Below, one piece after another: positions 1-11,774 of a stretch of 64,000 nt of DNA. The position numbers were made by a program, and so were the translations under genes. Origin of the DNA: Zonotrichia leucophrys gambelii (lineage: Eukaryota; Chordata; Aves; Passeriformes; Passerellidae). The stretch spans positions 10,643,532-10,707,531 of the forward strand of contig NC_088187.1 in NCBI RefSeq assembly GCF_028769735.1, given 5' to 3'. The stretch's first letter is position 1. Every line of letters begins with the position of its first letter. The notes beneath the pieces were generated by a model, which had not been told where the DNA came from, ran no database searches, and saw only the letters and a program-made list of their open reading frames with translations.

Positions 1-7
1 AACATAT

Positions 8-80
8 CCATAGAAGGGTTCATGGATTCATGGAATGCTTTGGGTTGGAAAGGACCTTAAAGATTATCTAGTGGTGCTGG
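8..80 (-). mobile_element. CR1 LINE 3' end fragment, reverse orientation
   Basis: The stretch reads as the reverse complement of a CR1 3' end: a tail-like ATGGATTCATGGAAT segment followed by TTTGGGTTGGAAAGGACCTT and AAAGATTATCTAG. CR1 is the dominant LINE of birds, and its copies are usually short 5'-truncated 3' ends like this one. It lacks any reverse transcriptase sequence. It begins at or before the window edge, so its true extent is unknown. Confidence 0.75.
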
Positions 81-2424
81 GTGAATAATGTATATTCTGG
101 TCATTTAATTAATTAATAACTTTTCTAGTTTGCCCCATTTTAAGACCTTTTCATGTGGCTTAATTTAAAAAAAATTAAAACAAATATTTGGTTCATGATG
201 ATTTAATAATCTCAAATTCGCATCCACAAACAAGAATCTGGATTATTAGATGTGAGCATAAAGATAATTAGATGCGCTTGGAATTAAAGAAATCCCATTC
301 GATTTAATTTCTAATTAACGAAAAATTAAAGGAATTTTAAAATGTTTTAACAGCCACCAAGACACTTCATGAACAGAATCACTGCAATTCACTGCTAAAA
401 TCCTTCAATCATTCCTCCTCGTGTTTCCAAGTGATGTTAACTTCAAGCCACGGAGCTCAGCTGTGTCGTTTTTGGGTAATGGAGAAGCAAATTCTCCTTG
501 CTGCAGGAAGCACAGGGTATAATTCTGTGGCTGATGTTGTGGTGGGGCCCAGCCTGGGTTTTCCTCTCGGTGAAATTATTGTGTATTTTAAACCCTCAAA
601 CACCTGGAGGGAACAAGCCCAGCAGGTACCTGTGGAGGGATGGAAGGGCAGGTTTTTAGGGCAGGAGCTTCTCCCTGTTTTCCCAACAGGAATCTTTTCC
701 CCTTGCTGAGTGGGATTGGGTTTCCTGGAGCTGTTTTTGGTGCCAGCTGCCCAGCTGGGAGTGCTGCTTGTTGTGGTGGGAGATGTGAATCCCAAAGCAA
801 AGCCAGTCATTGCTGTGGCCTGGTGGGCAGCTCCCCCTCCTCCGGCATTCCTGGGAAGTTCTGCTGTTGGGAACAGCCCAAAAATGCCATCCCAGAATGG
901 TCTGGGGATCACCCTCGGCCTGCCTGGCCCTGCTGGGCTGGGATGTTGTTTAATGCCACAAAACAAACCCTGTCACCTCAGAATTCTGCAGTCGTTGCAG
1001 CTGATTTCCAATAAATGGCGATTCCTGCCCTTGTCCCACTGGAATCCAGGTTTTGTTCATTCCTCAAGGATTCTGAGCTGTCCCCTGAGCTGTGGCACTC
1101 CCATGGATCCAACAAGGTTTGGGATGGGATGGGAAATGCACATGAGGAGGAAACCTTGGATTTCTGGAGCTGCTTTAACCCAGAGCCCCATTCAGCAGGG
1201 GGAAATCCCTGACCAGCAAAGGCACCTGCTGGGCTTTCCCTGTGGATTCTGCCCTGTCTCACCTGGGAGAATTCCTGGGGTTATTCCTGTTAAACGGCTC
1301 CAGAGTGCCCAGCCAGGGCACAGATTTTAAACAGGGGAGAAAATTCCCTAAAGGATTTCAGGCTCCAAGCCTGAGCTCCACTCATGTGCATCTCCTCTTC
1401 CCCCTCCAGTCCCATCCCAGCTGGTGGCAAAAGCCCTTCCTGCTTTTCTGACCCTTCTGGGAATTCCAAGGTACCATTTAAATATTTATTCCCAACCTTT
1501 CTCCCTGCCAATGTGTTCCGTCCCAATCTGGATAAAGAGAGAATCTTTGCATCAATCCCATCAGGTGGATGCTAGGACTGGCTGCCCTTCCCAGGGTTTC
1601 AGCCTCAAGCAGAGGCGTTTATCTATTTATTTTTTATTTATGAACTTTGCCAGACTCAAAGCCAGAGGATGGAAAAGCTGGCATGGGAATGAACTTCGCA
1701 AAGCGGGATGGGAAGGATTTTATTCCCTTCAAAAAGCAAAACTCAGCTGTAAAAGTTTTGATAACTGGTAGGGCTGAAGTGGAAGAAATTTGCAAAATAA
1801 CAAAAAAAATGCTAAAAAGCAGCTTTTGCCTGCAGTCTGTGCCCTCCTCAGGAATCCCAGAACCAAGGCAGATTTCCAAGCTGCCCACGATGAATTTAAG
1901 GGGATTTAAGTAATAACTTCAATATAAACCACTCAATAATTGTCCTCCCAGAGCTTTAGCTAATAAAGCAACTCAGGGCAAAATATGGAAAGTTCAAATC
2001 CTGGAATAAAATGCCCAGGTTGCATTTCATTTGCTTCCTTCTTTTTACCCCAAAAAGACGTTTTCCAGCCAAAACACACCATTTGTTCTTACTAATGAAC
2101 TTCTGTGTATTTATCCAGATTTCTCCCTATTGAACATCTCCTTCTACCTGTTATTTTATGCTGCTGAAATTCAAGCAGAAGAAAGGGGTTAGAAGTAATT
2201 ATAGCCTTTGGCTTGCAGGATTAGCCACAGATGTTGAATTATTATTATTGTTGTACTGTATTTCAGGAATGACACAAGGAATGTGTGGAGACTGGTGGTA
2301 TCCGTGAGGAGAAACAGGAATGTTTAAATCCTGAAAGAACTTTAATTCTCCTTTTAATGGCAGTCAATGGGCCTGTTTAGAAAAAGTTAAAAATTAAGGT
2401 GACAGCTATGAAACATTGGAGTGG
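81..2424. other. Noncoding single-copy stretch, no gene seen
   Basis: The first 350 bases are AT-rich with TTAATT words; the rest is mixed-composition DNA rich in GGAATTCC and CCCAGC words typical of songbird intergenic or intronic sequence. Overlapping open frames of up to about 200 codons occur at 457-1330 on both strands, but they overlap each other in several phases, have no recognisable domain and no splice or promoter context. I see no repeat array here. Confidence 0.6.
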
Positions 2425-2535
2425 AGGGACAAGAGTTGGACTTGGATCACCCTTGTGGGTCCTTTCCATATTCTCTGATTTTGTGATTCTGTGATGTCAT
2501 GATTCCACAATTCCATGATTCCATGATTCCATTCA
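2425..2535 (+). mobile_element. CR1 LINE 3' end fragment, forward orientation
   Basis: The order GGACTTGGATCACCCTTGTGG, then GTCCTTTCCATATTCTCTG, then repeated TGATTCTGTGATGTCATGATTCC-like octamers matches the CR1 3' end and its terminal ATTCTRTG-like repeats. The octamers are degenerate, suggesting an old copy. There is no coding portion. Confidence 0.75.
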
Positions 2536-3654
2536 AAACCATCTTGCTCTCATTGTGCAAATGATCTTTTCTAAAATCCAAACCCTTTGGTAACACAACT
2601 TGGCATGAAGAGCAGGGAGGCTTCTCACAATTAAGGATAGGTCTGTAATTAAATTACTCTTCTGCCCTTTTTAATTATGGCTGGATCTCACCATTCAGCA
2701 CCGGGCAGAATCCACAGCACTATTTTACTGTTGAATTATGTTCAATTAGTTTTGCATTTAGCTCTGGGTGTGCTTTGCCATTGTTACAACGAGAAGGGAT
2801 TAAAAGAAAAGGGAAAAAACCTCCCCTGCAGCCAAGGCCAAGGGGAATAACATCAGAAGCCTGATCATTTGTCACCTATGGTCACTCGAAACCATTATTT
2901 CTTTTACACACTGTAATTTCAGATAGACTTGTGTAAACAGTGTAAAGATTTATTTTCTCAAAATATCAGAACCACTTAGCGTGAGTCACAAGCCAGATTT
3001 CAGGCAGATAATTTTCTTCTAATAGATTTTTGGGTTAACAAGATAAAAATTAACATGAAAATGATTATGTGCTGACTGAAGGAAACCTGGTTTTATTTTG
3101 TTCCCTATTTGTTTTACAAGGGAAGTCTTCAAGTATCTTGCAGGGGCAAAAATATTTAAAGTGTTTGCACATGTTTCCCATTTCCATTTTATAAGATTCA
3201 TTCACAGTCAGCCAAACGTATCTTTCTCCCTCTCTCTTTCTCCTTTTTTTCTTTTTCTTTTGATGCACTCCTTAATTAGCCTTAAAGGCTCCAAAGGTGC
3301 TTTTTTCTGTCTGTCTCTTTATTCCAGACGTCGAGCGGCGCTCGCAGTGAAGTCATGGGGCTCTCCAGCCCGAGCTGGATGCTCCTCAAAGGCTTGGGGG
3401 GTGTCCTCTGATCCGTCTCCCTGCTCCACAGAAAGGAGCAAAGTGCAGATCTGAGGCCTGGCTGTCGTCAGCAGCTGGAGTGGCTGCTCTTGGATGATGA
3501 TGTGGATAATGTGGATTTGGCTCTGGCTGCCAAATTCCAGCCCCTGGGAAGGATTTGCCACCGGGTTCTGTGTGCTCAGAGGGGCTCCACTTTAGGCACC
3601 CCACAGCCCTGCTGTCCCCAGAGAAGCTGTGGCACCATGGCAGGGACACCTTGG
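2536..3654. other. Noncoding stretch with a pyrimidine tract, no gene seen
   Basis: Mostly AT-rich single-copy sequence. A pyrimidine tract of about 40 bases lies at 3223-3262 (TCTCTCTTTCTCC type) and another at 3301-3325. A C/T tract followed by AG can mimic a splice acceptor, but no open frame of interest follows it. I see nothing else to annotate. Confidence 0.55.
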
Positions 3655-4710
3655 GCTCTCTGGGGCCTGGTTTGAAGATTTTTTTAGCCACAGGATTTTG
3701 CAGGAGTTAGGGATTGTTTTCCCTATTAAAATCTGCTGCAAATGGAGCAGACCTAAGTGGAGACCTGAGGACCCCAAAACTGCCCCAAGTCCTTGTGTCC
3801 CCATTGTTGGGACATCATCTCCTTGGGCCAGGCTTTAAAGTTATTTTGGCATGGATTTTTCAGGAATTAGGGGTTTTTTTCCCTTTTAAAATCTGCTACA
3901 AATACAGCAGACCTGAGGGAAGGCCTGAGGCCCCAAACTGCCCCAAGTCCTTGTGTCCCCATTGCTGTGCCATCACCTCCTTGGGCCAGGCTCTAAAATC
4001 ATTTAGGCATGGATTTTGCAGGAGTTAGGGCTTTTTTTTCCCCTTTAAGATCTGCTTCAAAATAGAGCAGACCTGAATGAAGGCCTGAGACCCCCCAAAA
4101 CTGCCCCAAGTCCTTGTGTCTCCATTGCTGGGCCTTCAGTTCCTTGGGCCAGGCTTTGATGTTATTTAACCTGAGCTCCCCCTGAATGTCTCCCTCCAAA
4201 TTGCCCCAAATCCTTATATCGCCATTGCTGTGGTATCAGCTCCTTGGGCCAGGCTTTAATGTTATTTATCCACAGGATTTTGCAGGAGTTGGGGACTGTT
4301 TTCCCCTTTAAAATCTGCTCCCAAATGCAGCAGACCTGAGGGAAGGCCTGAAGCCCCCAAATTGCCCCAAGTCCTTGTGCCCCTATTCTGGGCCTTCATC
4401 TCCTTGGGCCTGGCTTTAAAATTATTTTGGCATGGATTTCTCAGAAGTTAGGGATTGTTCTTTCCTTTATAAAACCTGTTCCAAAACAGAGCAGGCCTGA
4501 GGGAAGGCCTGAGGCCCTCCAAACTGTCCCCAAGTCCTTGTGTCCCCACTGCTGGGACATCATCTCCTTGGGTCAGGTTTAAAGTTATTTTGGCATGGAT
4601 TTTTCAGGAGTTACGCGTTTTTTTCACTTTTAAGATCTTCTCCAAAATGCAGCAGATCTGAGCCCCCTCAGAACTGTTTTGTGTCCCCGCTGCTGTGCCA
4701 TCAGCATTGC
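3655..4710. repeat. Tandem array of about 160-bp units, roughly seven partial or full copies
   Basis: The anchor CCTTGGGCCAGGCTTTAA recurs near 3821, 3979, 4142, 4242, 4402 and 4565, giving spacings of about 158, 163, 100, 160 and 163. Each unit then reads GCATGGATTTTKCAGGAGTTAGGG, a T-run, AAAATCTGCT, GCAGACCTGAGGGAAGGCC, and CCCCAAGTCCTTGTGTCCCC. One unit (4142-4242) is internally deleted. Units have diverged by scattered substitutions, so the array is not recent. Open frames inside it are by-products of the repeat. Confidence 0.85.
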
Positions 4711-6639
4711 ACCACATGGAATTTGTAACTGCAATTACAAATACAGTTTTACAATTTAGCACAGCTCAAGGTCCCTGTGATGATGAATGTGCTGCAGCAG
4801 GGCCCTCAGGGCAGAACTGAACGTTTTTAAGGAGAATCTTATCACGGTGATTAAAGTTTCTTTTCATTTTGTATTTTGCAAAGTGACCCCTTTTTCCCAT
4901 CCTCAGAGCTTCAGCACCACAGGGAATTCCCTCCTCCCATTTCAGCAGGAGAGAGAAAAGAAGGATTTGAAGAAGTTAAGGATTAAGCTGTTCCACTTTC
5001 TCCCCTTTGCTCAGCCTCAGAAATCCCTCACACAGTGATGAGTCATTTTTTATTCTGTTTAAGCCCATGTTAAGTCAACACCATTTAAGGCTGGTGACTA
5101 AGTCTTGAGTGATGTTGATGTAAATGAAATAGGAAGAACTGGGACTTCACCAAGACACAGCAAATAGAGATTCTCTGCACAGGAAAAAAAATAAAAGGAG
5201 AAAGACACTGAGTTAGTCCCAACAAGAGAAAGAAAAAAGAGAGGAAAAAAAGAGAAGAAAATAAATAAAAGGCAGCTGTTTGCAGGAGATCTCTGATGGA
5301 TTAAAACCAGGACTGGAAAGCTGCCCTTCTGCTGCTGGAAATCAGCAGATCTCTCCTCAGAGTGGGCAGGATTTCAGCATTTTCTGTGCAGAGCAAGGAC
5401 AGGAGCCCTTATCTGCCACAAGGCTTATCTGGCTCGAGTCTAAGCTCAGGATCTGCACAAAGTCATTCCACTGGGTCAAGAAGGAAAACTGGGCTCTGTG
5501 GCCCTCAAGGGTGGAATAGACTCAAGAGCAGACATGGTACCATTTGCAATAGAGGTTGTGAAGGAGCTTGTGGGCATTTTCAGGGGTCCACGTGGCAAAA
5601 CAGCCCAGTAAAGACCAGTAAAACCAGTTTTACAGTCAGGGCAGCCTGCCCAGCCCAGCAGCAGCAGAGAACTCCATTCCTTGGCTGGCACTGCTCTTTC
5701 CTTGTCAGCTTTGGAGCCTGCCCCACCAACACCACAACAACCTCCAGAGGCAACACCTGAATCCTGCTTCTCCTCCTTTCTTCTGCTGGAACGTTCTCAG
5801 CAGCGCTGCAGAGGCTTTGCTAAACATGTCAGATTAAAGGTCTAAGCAGACGAATAAATGCAGTCCATCTGAGGGCATGTTTCCTCTCACACCTTCAGGG
5901 GCTGTCAGCATCTTGAATGGGATTCAGAAACATGTCCTTGAAGCTGGCTGGAATGCAGCTTAATATATCAGGGGCAGCATTAGAGAGAGGAGAAAAAAGG
6001 ATGGGGGGAAGCTTTCATGGCAATGCACCCCCCTCCTTTTCCCTCTGCATTGGCTGCAGTGCAGGGACAAACAAGGGCTGGGGAGGGGATGGGACCTGCA
6101 GCCATCTCCCTGCTCTGCAGCTCAGTTTGCCATCTACTCCCCAGATTCTAGGGTTTTCACACTCTTTTTAAGGATTATTTTATTTTTTATTAAAACCCCA
6201 GCGCTTTCCTGCACTCCAAACTCGCAGGTTTCGGCACTCTGCAGAGCTGGTTGTGTCAATATTCCTGGTTAACAGGAAGCTGAGGAGTTACAAAGAGATT
6301 TCTCAGCTCTTCACACTCCTATTTCTTTGCACAGCTCATCTCCCAGGAGTAATTCCTGTGTCCTGGGCCAAGTCCTGCCCTCAGTGCAGGGAGCAGTCCC
6401 AGAGCAGCTGAGCTGGGCCTTGTTCTTGCTGTATTTGTATTAAATTTGCAAGAAATGAAGTTTAGGGCAAAGCTGATGAGAATCAGACCCTTCCTGAGCA
6501 CAATCCCTGAGGGAGGTGACCTGAGCACAGCACAGCAGCACAGGCAGGGCTTTGGATGCTCTGCCAGGTAAAATATTCCATGGAATGAGCAGCTCTGAGC
6601 CATTGGACATCTCCTGAATTCCACATTGTCATCCTTGGA
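4711..6639. other. Noncoding stretch with a purine tract, no gene seen
   Basis: Single-copy sequence without a supportable gene. A purine-rich run at about 5182-5275 (GAAAGAAAAAAGAGAGG type, ending in AAATAAATAAAAGG) is the only low-complexity block. The T-rich block at 6165-6195 (TTTTTAAGGATTATTTTATTTT) is short. Confidence 0.55.
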
Positions 6640-6765
6640 GTGTCCAAGGCCACCCTGGAGCAGCCTGGGATGATGGGAGGTGTCTCTGGCCGTGGCAAAG
6701 GATGGGGAGAGGTTTGAGGTTTCCCCAGTCCCAAACCATTCTGGGATTCTGTGGAAAATCCCTGA
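6640..6765 (+). mobile_element. CR1 LINE 3' end fragment, forward orientation
   Basis: The sequence GTCCAAGGCCACCCTGGAG, CAGCCTGGGATGATGGGAGG, TGTCTCTGGCCGTGGCA and CCCCAGTCCCAAACCATTCTG follows the order of the CR1 3' end (CCAAGGCCAGGCTGGA, GGAGCAACCTGG, GGTGTCCCTGCCCATGGCA, CCAACCCAAACCATTCTG). It is diverged, and the terminal octamer repeats are reduced to one or two copies. Confidence 0.75.
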
Positions 6766-8449
6766 TTCCACAATAGGAGAATAATGGGAGAATCCTTCAA
6801 ACACTGATTTAAACTTGAAACCAATCACTGTGCTCCTGATTCCTGCTTTTTTGGTTTTACTTAAAAAACCTAGTTGTTTGTTTCACCTCAAGTCTTTAAT
6901 TTAAGGAATGTAATTCATCTCAAAACCTTTTCAATTTTAGAGTGAACACCCTACAGTGACATTGTACCATCCATCTCTGGGGTTCAGGTGGGAAATTAGG
7001 AGAAGCTGAATTAAATGAATTTTATGGGATGTCTGCATTTATCTCCTCTGTAGGGTGACAAATTCTTGTGTTATAGAGACAGAAAAATCATTCAGGCTCC
7101 TGTGCATTGTAGGGCACCTAAAACATCACTTTAAAATGTGGATTTTGACTTTCTGCCCAGCACTGCCTTGAAAGTTTTGCCATTACAACCTAATTGCTGA
7201 ATAAATGTTCCCTCAGTGCAGGACAGGCAGTGGCTCCCCTCTGGTGCCATTGCTGCTCCTGGAAATCTGTTCCCTTTCCTATTTTATATGGAATTCCTTC
7301 AGTTGCACACTACTGATCTTCCACCTTGGAACAGGCTTTGGAGCCAAGGGGGGAAGGTGAAATGTGTTGGGTTTCCAAGAGTTATTCACCTCTCCTTCCC
7401 AAGCAGAAGATGGATTTCCATCCTCCATGGTTTCTGGATATTTTCCCATCGTTTTTCCCTGGATATTCCTGACGTGTCACAAATCAGCCCCTGGTTTCTG
7501 ACTTGGAAATGTTCTCCTTTGGGCCTGAGCTGGGCAGACTGGGAAGCTGCTGGCTCAGACCCAGGAATTAATCCTGTAAGAAACACTCAGGGCCCAGGGA
7601 TTATTACTGATTTCATGAGATGCATGGAATTAATTAAGTTTTGACGCAGTCATTCTGTTCTGTGACTTTGCAAGCTCCACACCTGGGCAGGGCTGGGAAA
7701 GGGGGGTGGTTCTGCCAGAGTGGCCCAAAAAATGGCACTGGGCACTCAGGGCAGGAGCAGAGATTTGGGGCCTCCCTTTTGGGGTAAATATCATTGTCTA
7801 AACTCCGGAAGTTTGCTTGGAGGGGAGCATTCCTGTGTTTTGTCTCCCTCCCTCATTCCACACCCAGTGCAGAATCCTCTCCTGATTCCTCCTGGAGGAG
7901 AGGATTCCCTGAGGATGGAGCTGCCAGCAGCACCACAGAAATCCTTCAAATAATGAATTAAACTCTATTTTTTTCCAGCAGAGACAGGGGGAGTCACTGA
8001 CATCCCAGACAGACCTTCCCCCACCGCCGTTGGTGAGATGGAAACCAAAGGCAAGGTTTTCTTTGGAAAACAAGAATTAAAGAGGTTTTACTTGGATTTC
8101 TTGCTTTACCTGGATCTTGCAGAGCTCAGGGGAGCTGTGATTTGTAAGCCCCAAGTCAAAATTAACAATAACACTCAACTCTATTATATTTCACTGATGC
8201 TTATCTGTGGGAAATGCATGATACTCCCAACCTGCAAGATTTATTATTTGCTGTATATTTGATCTCCTGGATAATTGTTTAATTAAAGTAATTAGTAGCT
8301 GCTTTCAAGGCCCAAAATCATTACTGAGCTGATTCCAGCACGCTGCTACTCCAACCACAACAGCTTCCCCTGCTCTGTGCCAGACCAGGATGTGGGAGCT
8401 CCTCTGGAATTACATCCTCCCTGCAAGACATCTCCCAGGACTGCATTTG
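6766..8449. other. Noncoding single-copy stretch, no gene seen
   Basis: Mixed-composition sequence with no array or recognisable transposon. Open frames reach about 140 codons (7216-7644) but show no domain, and stops interrupt every alternative extension. Nothing else is supportable. Confidence 0.55.
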
Positions 8450-9040
8450 GGGCATTATATTTCTGATATTATTTTATATTTCTTTATAATATATATTTTT
8501 ATATCAATTTCCATATAATATATATTTATTTTTTAGATATATAATATTTATATATTTCTACATAATATATTTATATTATTATTCTATTTCTATGATATTT
8601 CACTGCTTGTGATATCCAAAAATTGTCACCACAATATATACCTATTATATATATATATTTATATATGTCTATATATTATATTTATATTATTATTATATTT
8701 ATCTGATATTTCACTGTTTATGACATCCAACAATTGCCACCACAATATATAATATATCTATAATATATAAATATATATTATATTTATATATCTCTATGTA
8801 TTATATTTATAATATAATTATATTTCTCTGATATTTCACTGCTTGTGACATCCAACAATTGTCACCACAATATATATTTATATTTTTATATATATAATAT
8901 ATTTCTATACATTATATTTATAATATGATTCTATTTCTCTGATATTTCCCTGTTTGTGACATCCAACAATTATCACCTCAGTTTCACTGTGACATCCAAC
9001 CATTGCCACCTCAATTAACAATTGTCACCACAATTAACTG
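8450..9040. repeat. AT-rich composite array: four conserved blocks separated by (TA)n
   Basis: A block reading TGATATTTCACTGCTTGTGA, CATCCAACAATTGTCACCAC recurs near 8592, 8704, 8830 and 8940, a spacing of about 110-125 bases. Between the blocks the sequence is TA-dinucleotide and TATTA-like DNA of variable length. The last block is followed by two shortened derivatives (8980-9032). The conserved blocks inside variable AT spacers suggest unit-wise amplification followed by spacer slippage. Confidence 0.85.
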
Positions 9041-9783
9041 ACAAGGAGATGGGAAATGGGTTTGAAAGTGGGAGATGTGAATATGTTGCTAATAAATTCC
9101 GGTTCTGATATTTTGGGATTTTTTTTTGAGGGGAATTCTTCCTGGCTGTAGGAAATTCAGCTGAGTTATTCCTCAGATATCCATCCATGTATTTCTATCC
9201 AGGAGCTAGGCCAGGACCAAGACACAATCCTTTGAAAGGACCTTGTGTGATGGAAATCCATGTCAAGGATCCCGTGGGGATCACAGGAAAACCTGTCAGG
9301 GAGAATGTAAATAAGCACAGGGTCCATATCCACAGTCCTGAAGGGAGAGAAGGAAATTCAATTCCTTTATGGCCTCACTCCTGAACCCTCCCACAGCACA
9401 GGAAGCAGTGGGCCATGTAAAACCCAAAAATAGCTCGGCAACTTCGTGTTCCCCCTCAGACAGGGAGCAAAAAAAAGAAATAAAAAATGTTCCCCGGGGA
9501 AAAACATGATCTTTTCCCCGTGTTTGAGTTGTCAGTTTTGACAGGAATGCTACAAACTAATTAAATTTTTGTTAATTTATTTTGTCTGATGCAGCCTGTC
9601 ACAGGAATGGCTGGGGAAGTCTGGCTTCTCCAGGAAGCACCCGTGGGTTGGTGCAGGGAAAATGGACCTGCTTAAGTCAAATAAACACAAAAAGCATTTA
9701 AATTCATTTCTCCCTCCGTGCTCCAGCTCTGTTTGTCTGCTCCAAAGGCAATCCAAGCTTATTCCTTTAAATCCCCAGTCTGG
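9041..9783. other. Noncoding single-copy stretch, no gene seen
   Basis: No array or transposon signature and no coding region I can support. The right end leads directly into the triplicated unit that starts near 9784. Confidence 0.5.
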
Positions 9784-10928
9784 TGGGATGGCTGCTCTCT
9801 TCTGGTTACAGATGAAATGGGGAATGGGTGAAGGACAAAGTGAAATTCCATCCTGGAGCTGCCCTGGCATTTGTGTTAAACCTGGAATTCCTGGACGCTC
9901 TTAGGCTGGATTATTCCAACACAGGAACTATTCTGAGATCCTAGAATTTTCTCTTTTCACACAGGGAACAAAATGGAACCAGGCTGTCCAGAATGTCAAA
10001 ACGTCCAAGGCCAGCTTGGAACAACCTGAGACAGTGGAAGGTGTCCCTGCCCATGGCACTGGATGGGTTTTAAGGTCCCTTGCCACCCAAACATTCCATG
10101 TTTCCATGGCTTTTTCAGGGAGATCCATGTGGTCAAGTGCATTAAATTATAAAATGATGAATTTATGATGGGATGGCTGCTCTCTTCTGGTTAGAGATGA
10201 AATGGGGAATAGGTAAAGAACAAAGTAAAATTCCATCCTGGAACTGCCCTGGAATCTGTGTTAAACGTGGAATTACTGGACACTCTTAGACTGGATTATT
10301 CCCAACACAGAAAGTATTTTGAGATCCAAGAATTTTCTCTTTTCATACAGGGGACAAAATGGAACCAAGTGTAAAAATGTCCAAAGCCAGCTTGGAGCAA
10401 CCTGGGACAGTGGAAGGTGTCCCTGCCCATGGCACTGGATGGGTTTTAAGGTCCCTTGCCACCCAAACATTCCATGTTTCCATGGCTTTTTCAGGGAGAT
10501 CCATGTGGTCAAGTGCATTAAATTATAAAATGATGGATTTATGATGGGATGGCTGGTGGGATGGCTGCTCTCTTCTGGTTAGAGATGAAATGGGGAATAG
10601 GTAAAGAACAAAGTAAAATTCCATCCTGGAACTGCCCTGGAATCTGTGTTAAACGTGGAATTACTGGACACTCTTAGGCTGGATTATTCCCAACACAGAA
10701 AGTATTTTGAGATCCAAGAATTTTATCTTTTCATACAGGGGACAAAATGGAACCAGAGTGTAAAAATGTCCAAAGCCAGCTTGGAGCAACCTGGGACAGT
10801 GGAAGGTGTCCCTGCCCACGGCAGGTTTTAAGGTCCCTTGCCACCCAAACATTCCATGTTTCCATGGCTTTTTTTCAGGGAGATCCATGTGGTCAAATGC
10901 AATAAATTCTAAAATGATGGATTTATGA
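9784..10928 (+). repeat. Three tandem copies of a 385-388-bp unit, each carrying a CR1 3' end
   Basis: The anchor TGGGATGGCTGCTCTCTTCT occurs at 9784, 10169 and 10557. Each unit continues through GTTAGAGATGAAATGGGGAA, a CACTCTTAGRCTGGATTATT segment, and a forward CR1 3' end (about 10004-10109, 10381-10482, 10770-10866) containing GGAAGGTGTCCCTGCCCA and TTAAGGTCCCTTGCCACCC. Units 2 and 3 resemble each other more than unit 1, implying that one of them copied last. A short partial unit start lies at 10541-10556. Unit 3 has lost part of the CR1 GCACTGGATGG segment. Confidence 0.9.
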
Positions 10929-11276
10929 CCCCCTTGCCCGGGAAGGAGGGGAAATCCAGCGCTCAGCTCCTCAGCCACCCCGAGCAGCCTCTGCCTGCTC
11001 CAACACGATGCATGCTCATTTTGCATTCTCCTGGAACTCCGTAAGGGCACGGCCGATCCAAAGAAAGCACGGTGCAGTCTGATTGTTCTCAGATAATCAG
11101 CTGAGGAAACAGGGAAAAGACAACCCCCGGGGGTGTTTATTCTGGGTTTTTGAACCTGTCTCTGTCAGGGCTTTGCACAGTTGAAAACCCCTTTAACAAC
11201 CACACCGGAGAGCATGGGGGAGGTGAGCAGATAAGAGAAGGAGATAAGCAATTAGCAGAGCCCTTCCAAGTGCCAG
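10929..11276. other. Short noncoding stretch between repeat arrays
   Basis: About 350 bases of single-copy DNA with a few CpG dinucleotides and no repeat. No gene seen. Confidence 0.5.
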
Positions 11277-11394
11277 CTGGAAGGGGAAAGTGGAGTGTCC
11301 ATCCCACAGCCCAAACAGCTGGAAGGGGAAAGTGGAGTGTCCATCCCACAGCCCAAACAGCTGGAAGGGGAAAGTGGAGTGTCCATCCCACAGA
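11277..11394. repeat. Three near-perfect tandem copies of a 42-bp unit
   Basis: CTGGAAGGGGAAAGTGGAGT followed by GTCCATCCCACAGCCCAAAC and AG begins at 11277, 11319 and 11361, an exact period of 42. The copies are nearly identical, so the array is young. Because 42 is divisible by three, open frames run through it on both strands. Confidence 0.95.
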
Positions 11395-11639
11395 TGTTCC
11401 CAGCTCAGATCCCAGTGTTTACACAAACACCCAGCTCTCATTCCAGCAGGGATTGCTCTGCTCTTATCTCATTTAATGGGTAATTTGTGCATTAAGGGAT
11501 CTGCAGGTTCCAGTCAGAGCTCCCGTTCTTTTTGGCAGGGAAATCCCACCCTACGTGACTGGAGGCACTGCCAGCCCCAGGGTTTGCCAAATGGGAATGA
11601 GGAATGTACCCCGAGCACATCCTGCACCTCACATCCCCT

Positions 11640-11774
11640 CACATCTGCACCTGGGCTCCTCCAGGTGGGAAAAGGCCTTCAGGATCACCAAGTCCAGCCA
11701 CCAGGTGGGATGGAGCTCCTGGGAGGTGTCACTGCCCATGGCAGAGCTTTGGAATTGGAATTTGATCCCTTCCA
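11640..11774 (+). mobile_element. CR1-like 3' end fragment feeding into a minisatellite
   Basis: GGATCACCAAGTCCAGCCAC, GGGAGGTGTCACTGCCCATGG and GATCCCTTCCAACCCAACGC follow the order of CR1 3' ends. Instead of the usual octamer tail, the CCAACCCAA portion passes directly into the array that starts near 11775. Confidence 0.6.

Noticed and set aside
457..1330. Cluster of overlapping open frames up to 206 codons
   Set aside because: All phases on both strands are partly open, as in GC-rich noncoding DNA; no recognisable domain, no consistent start context.
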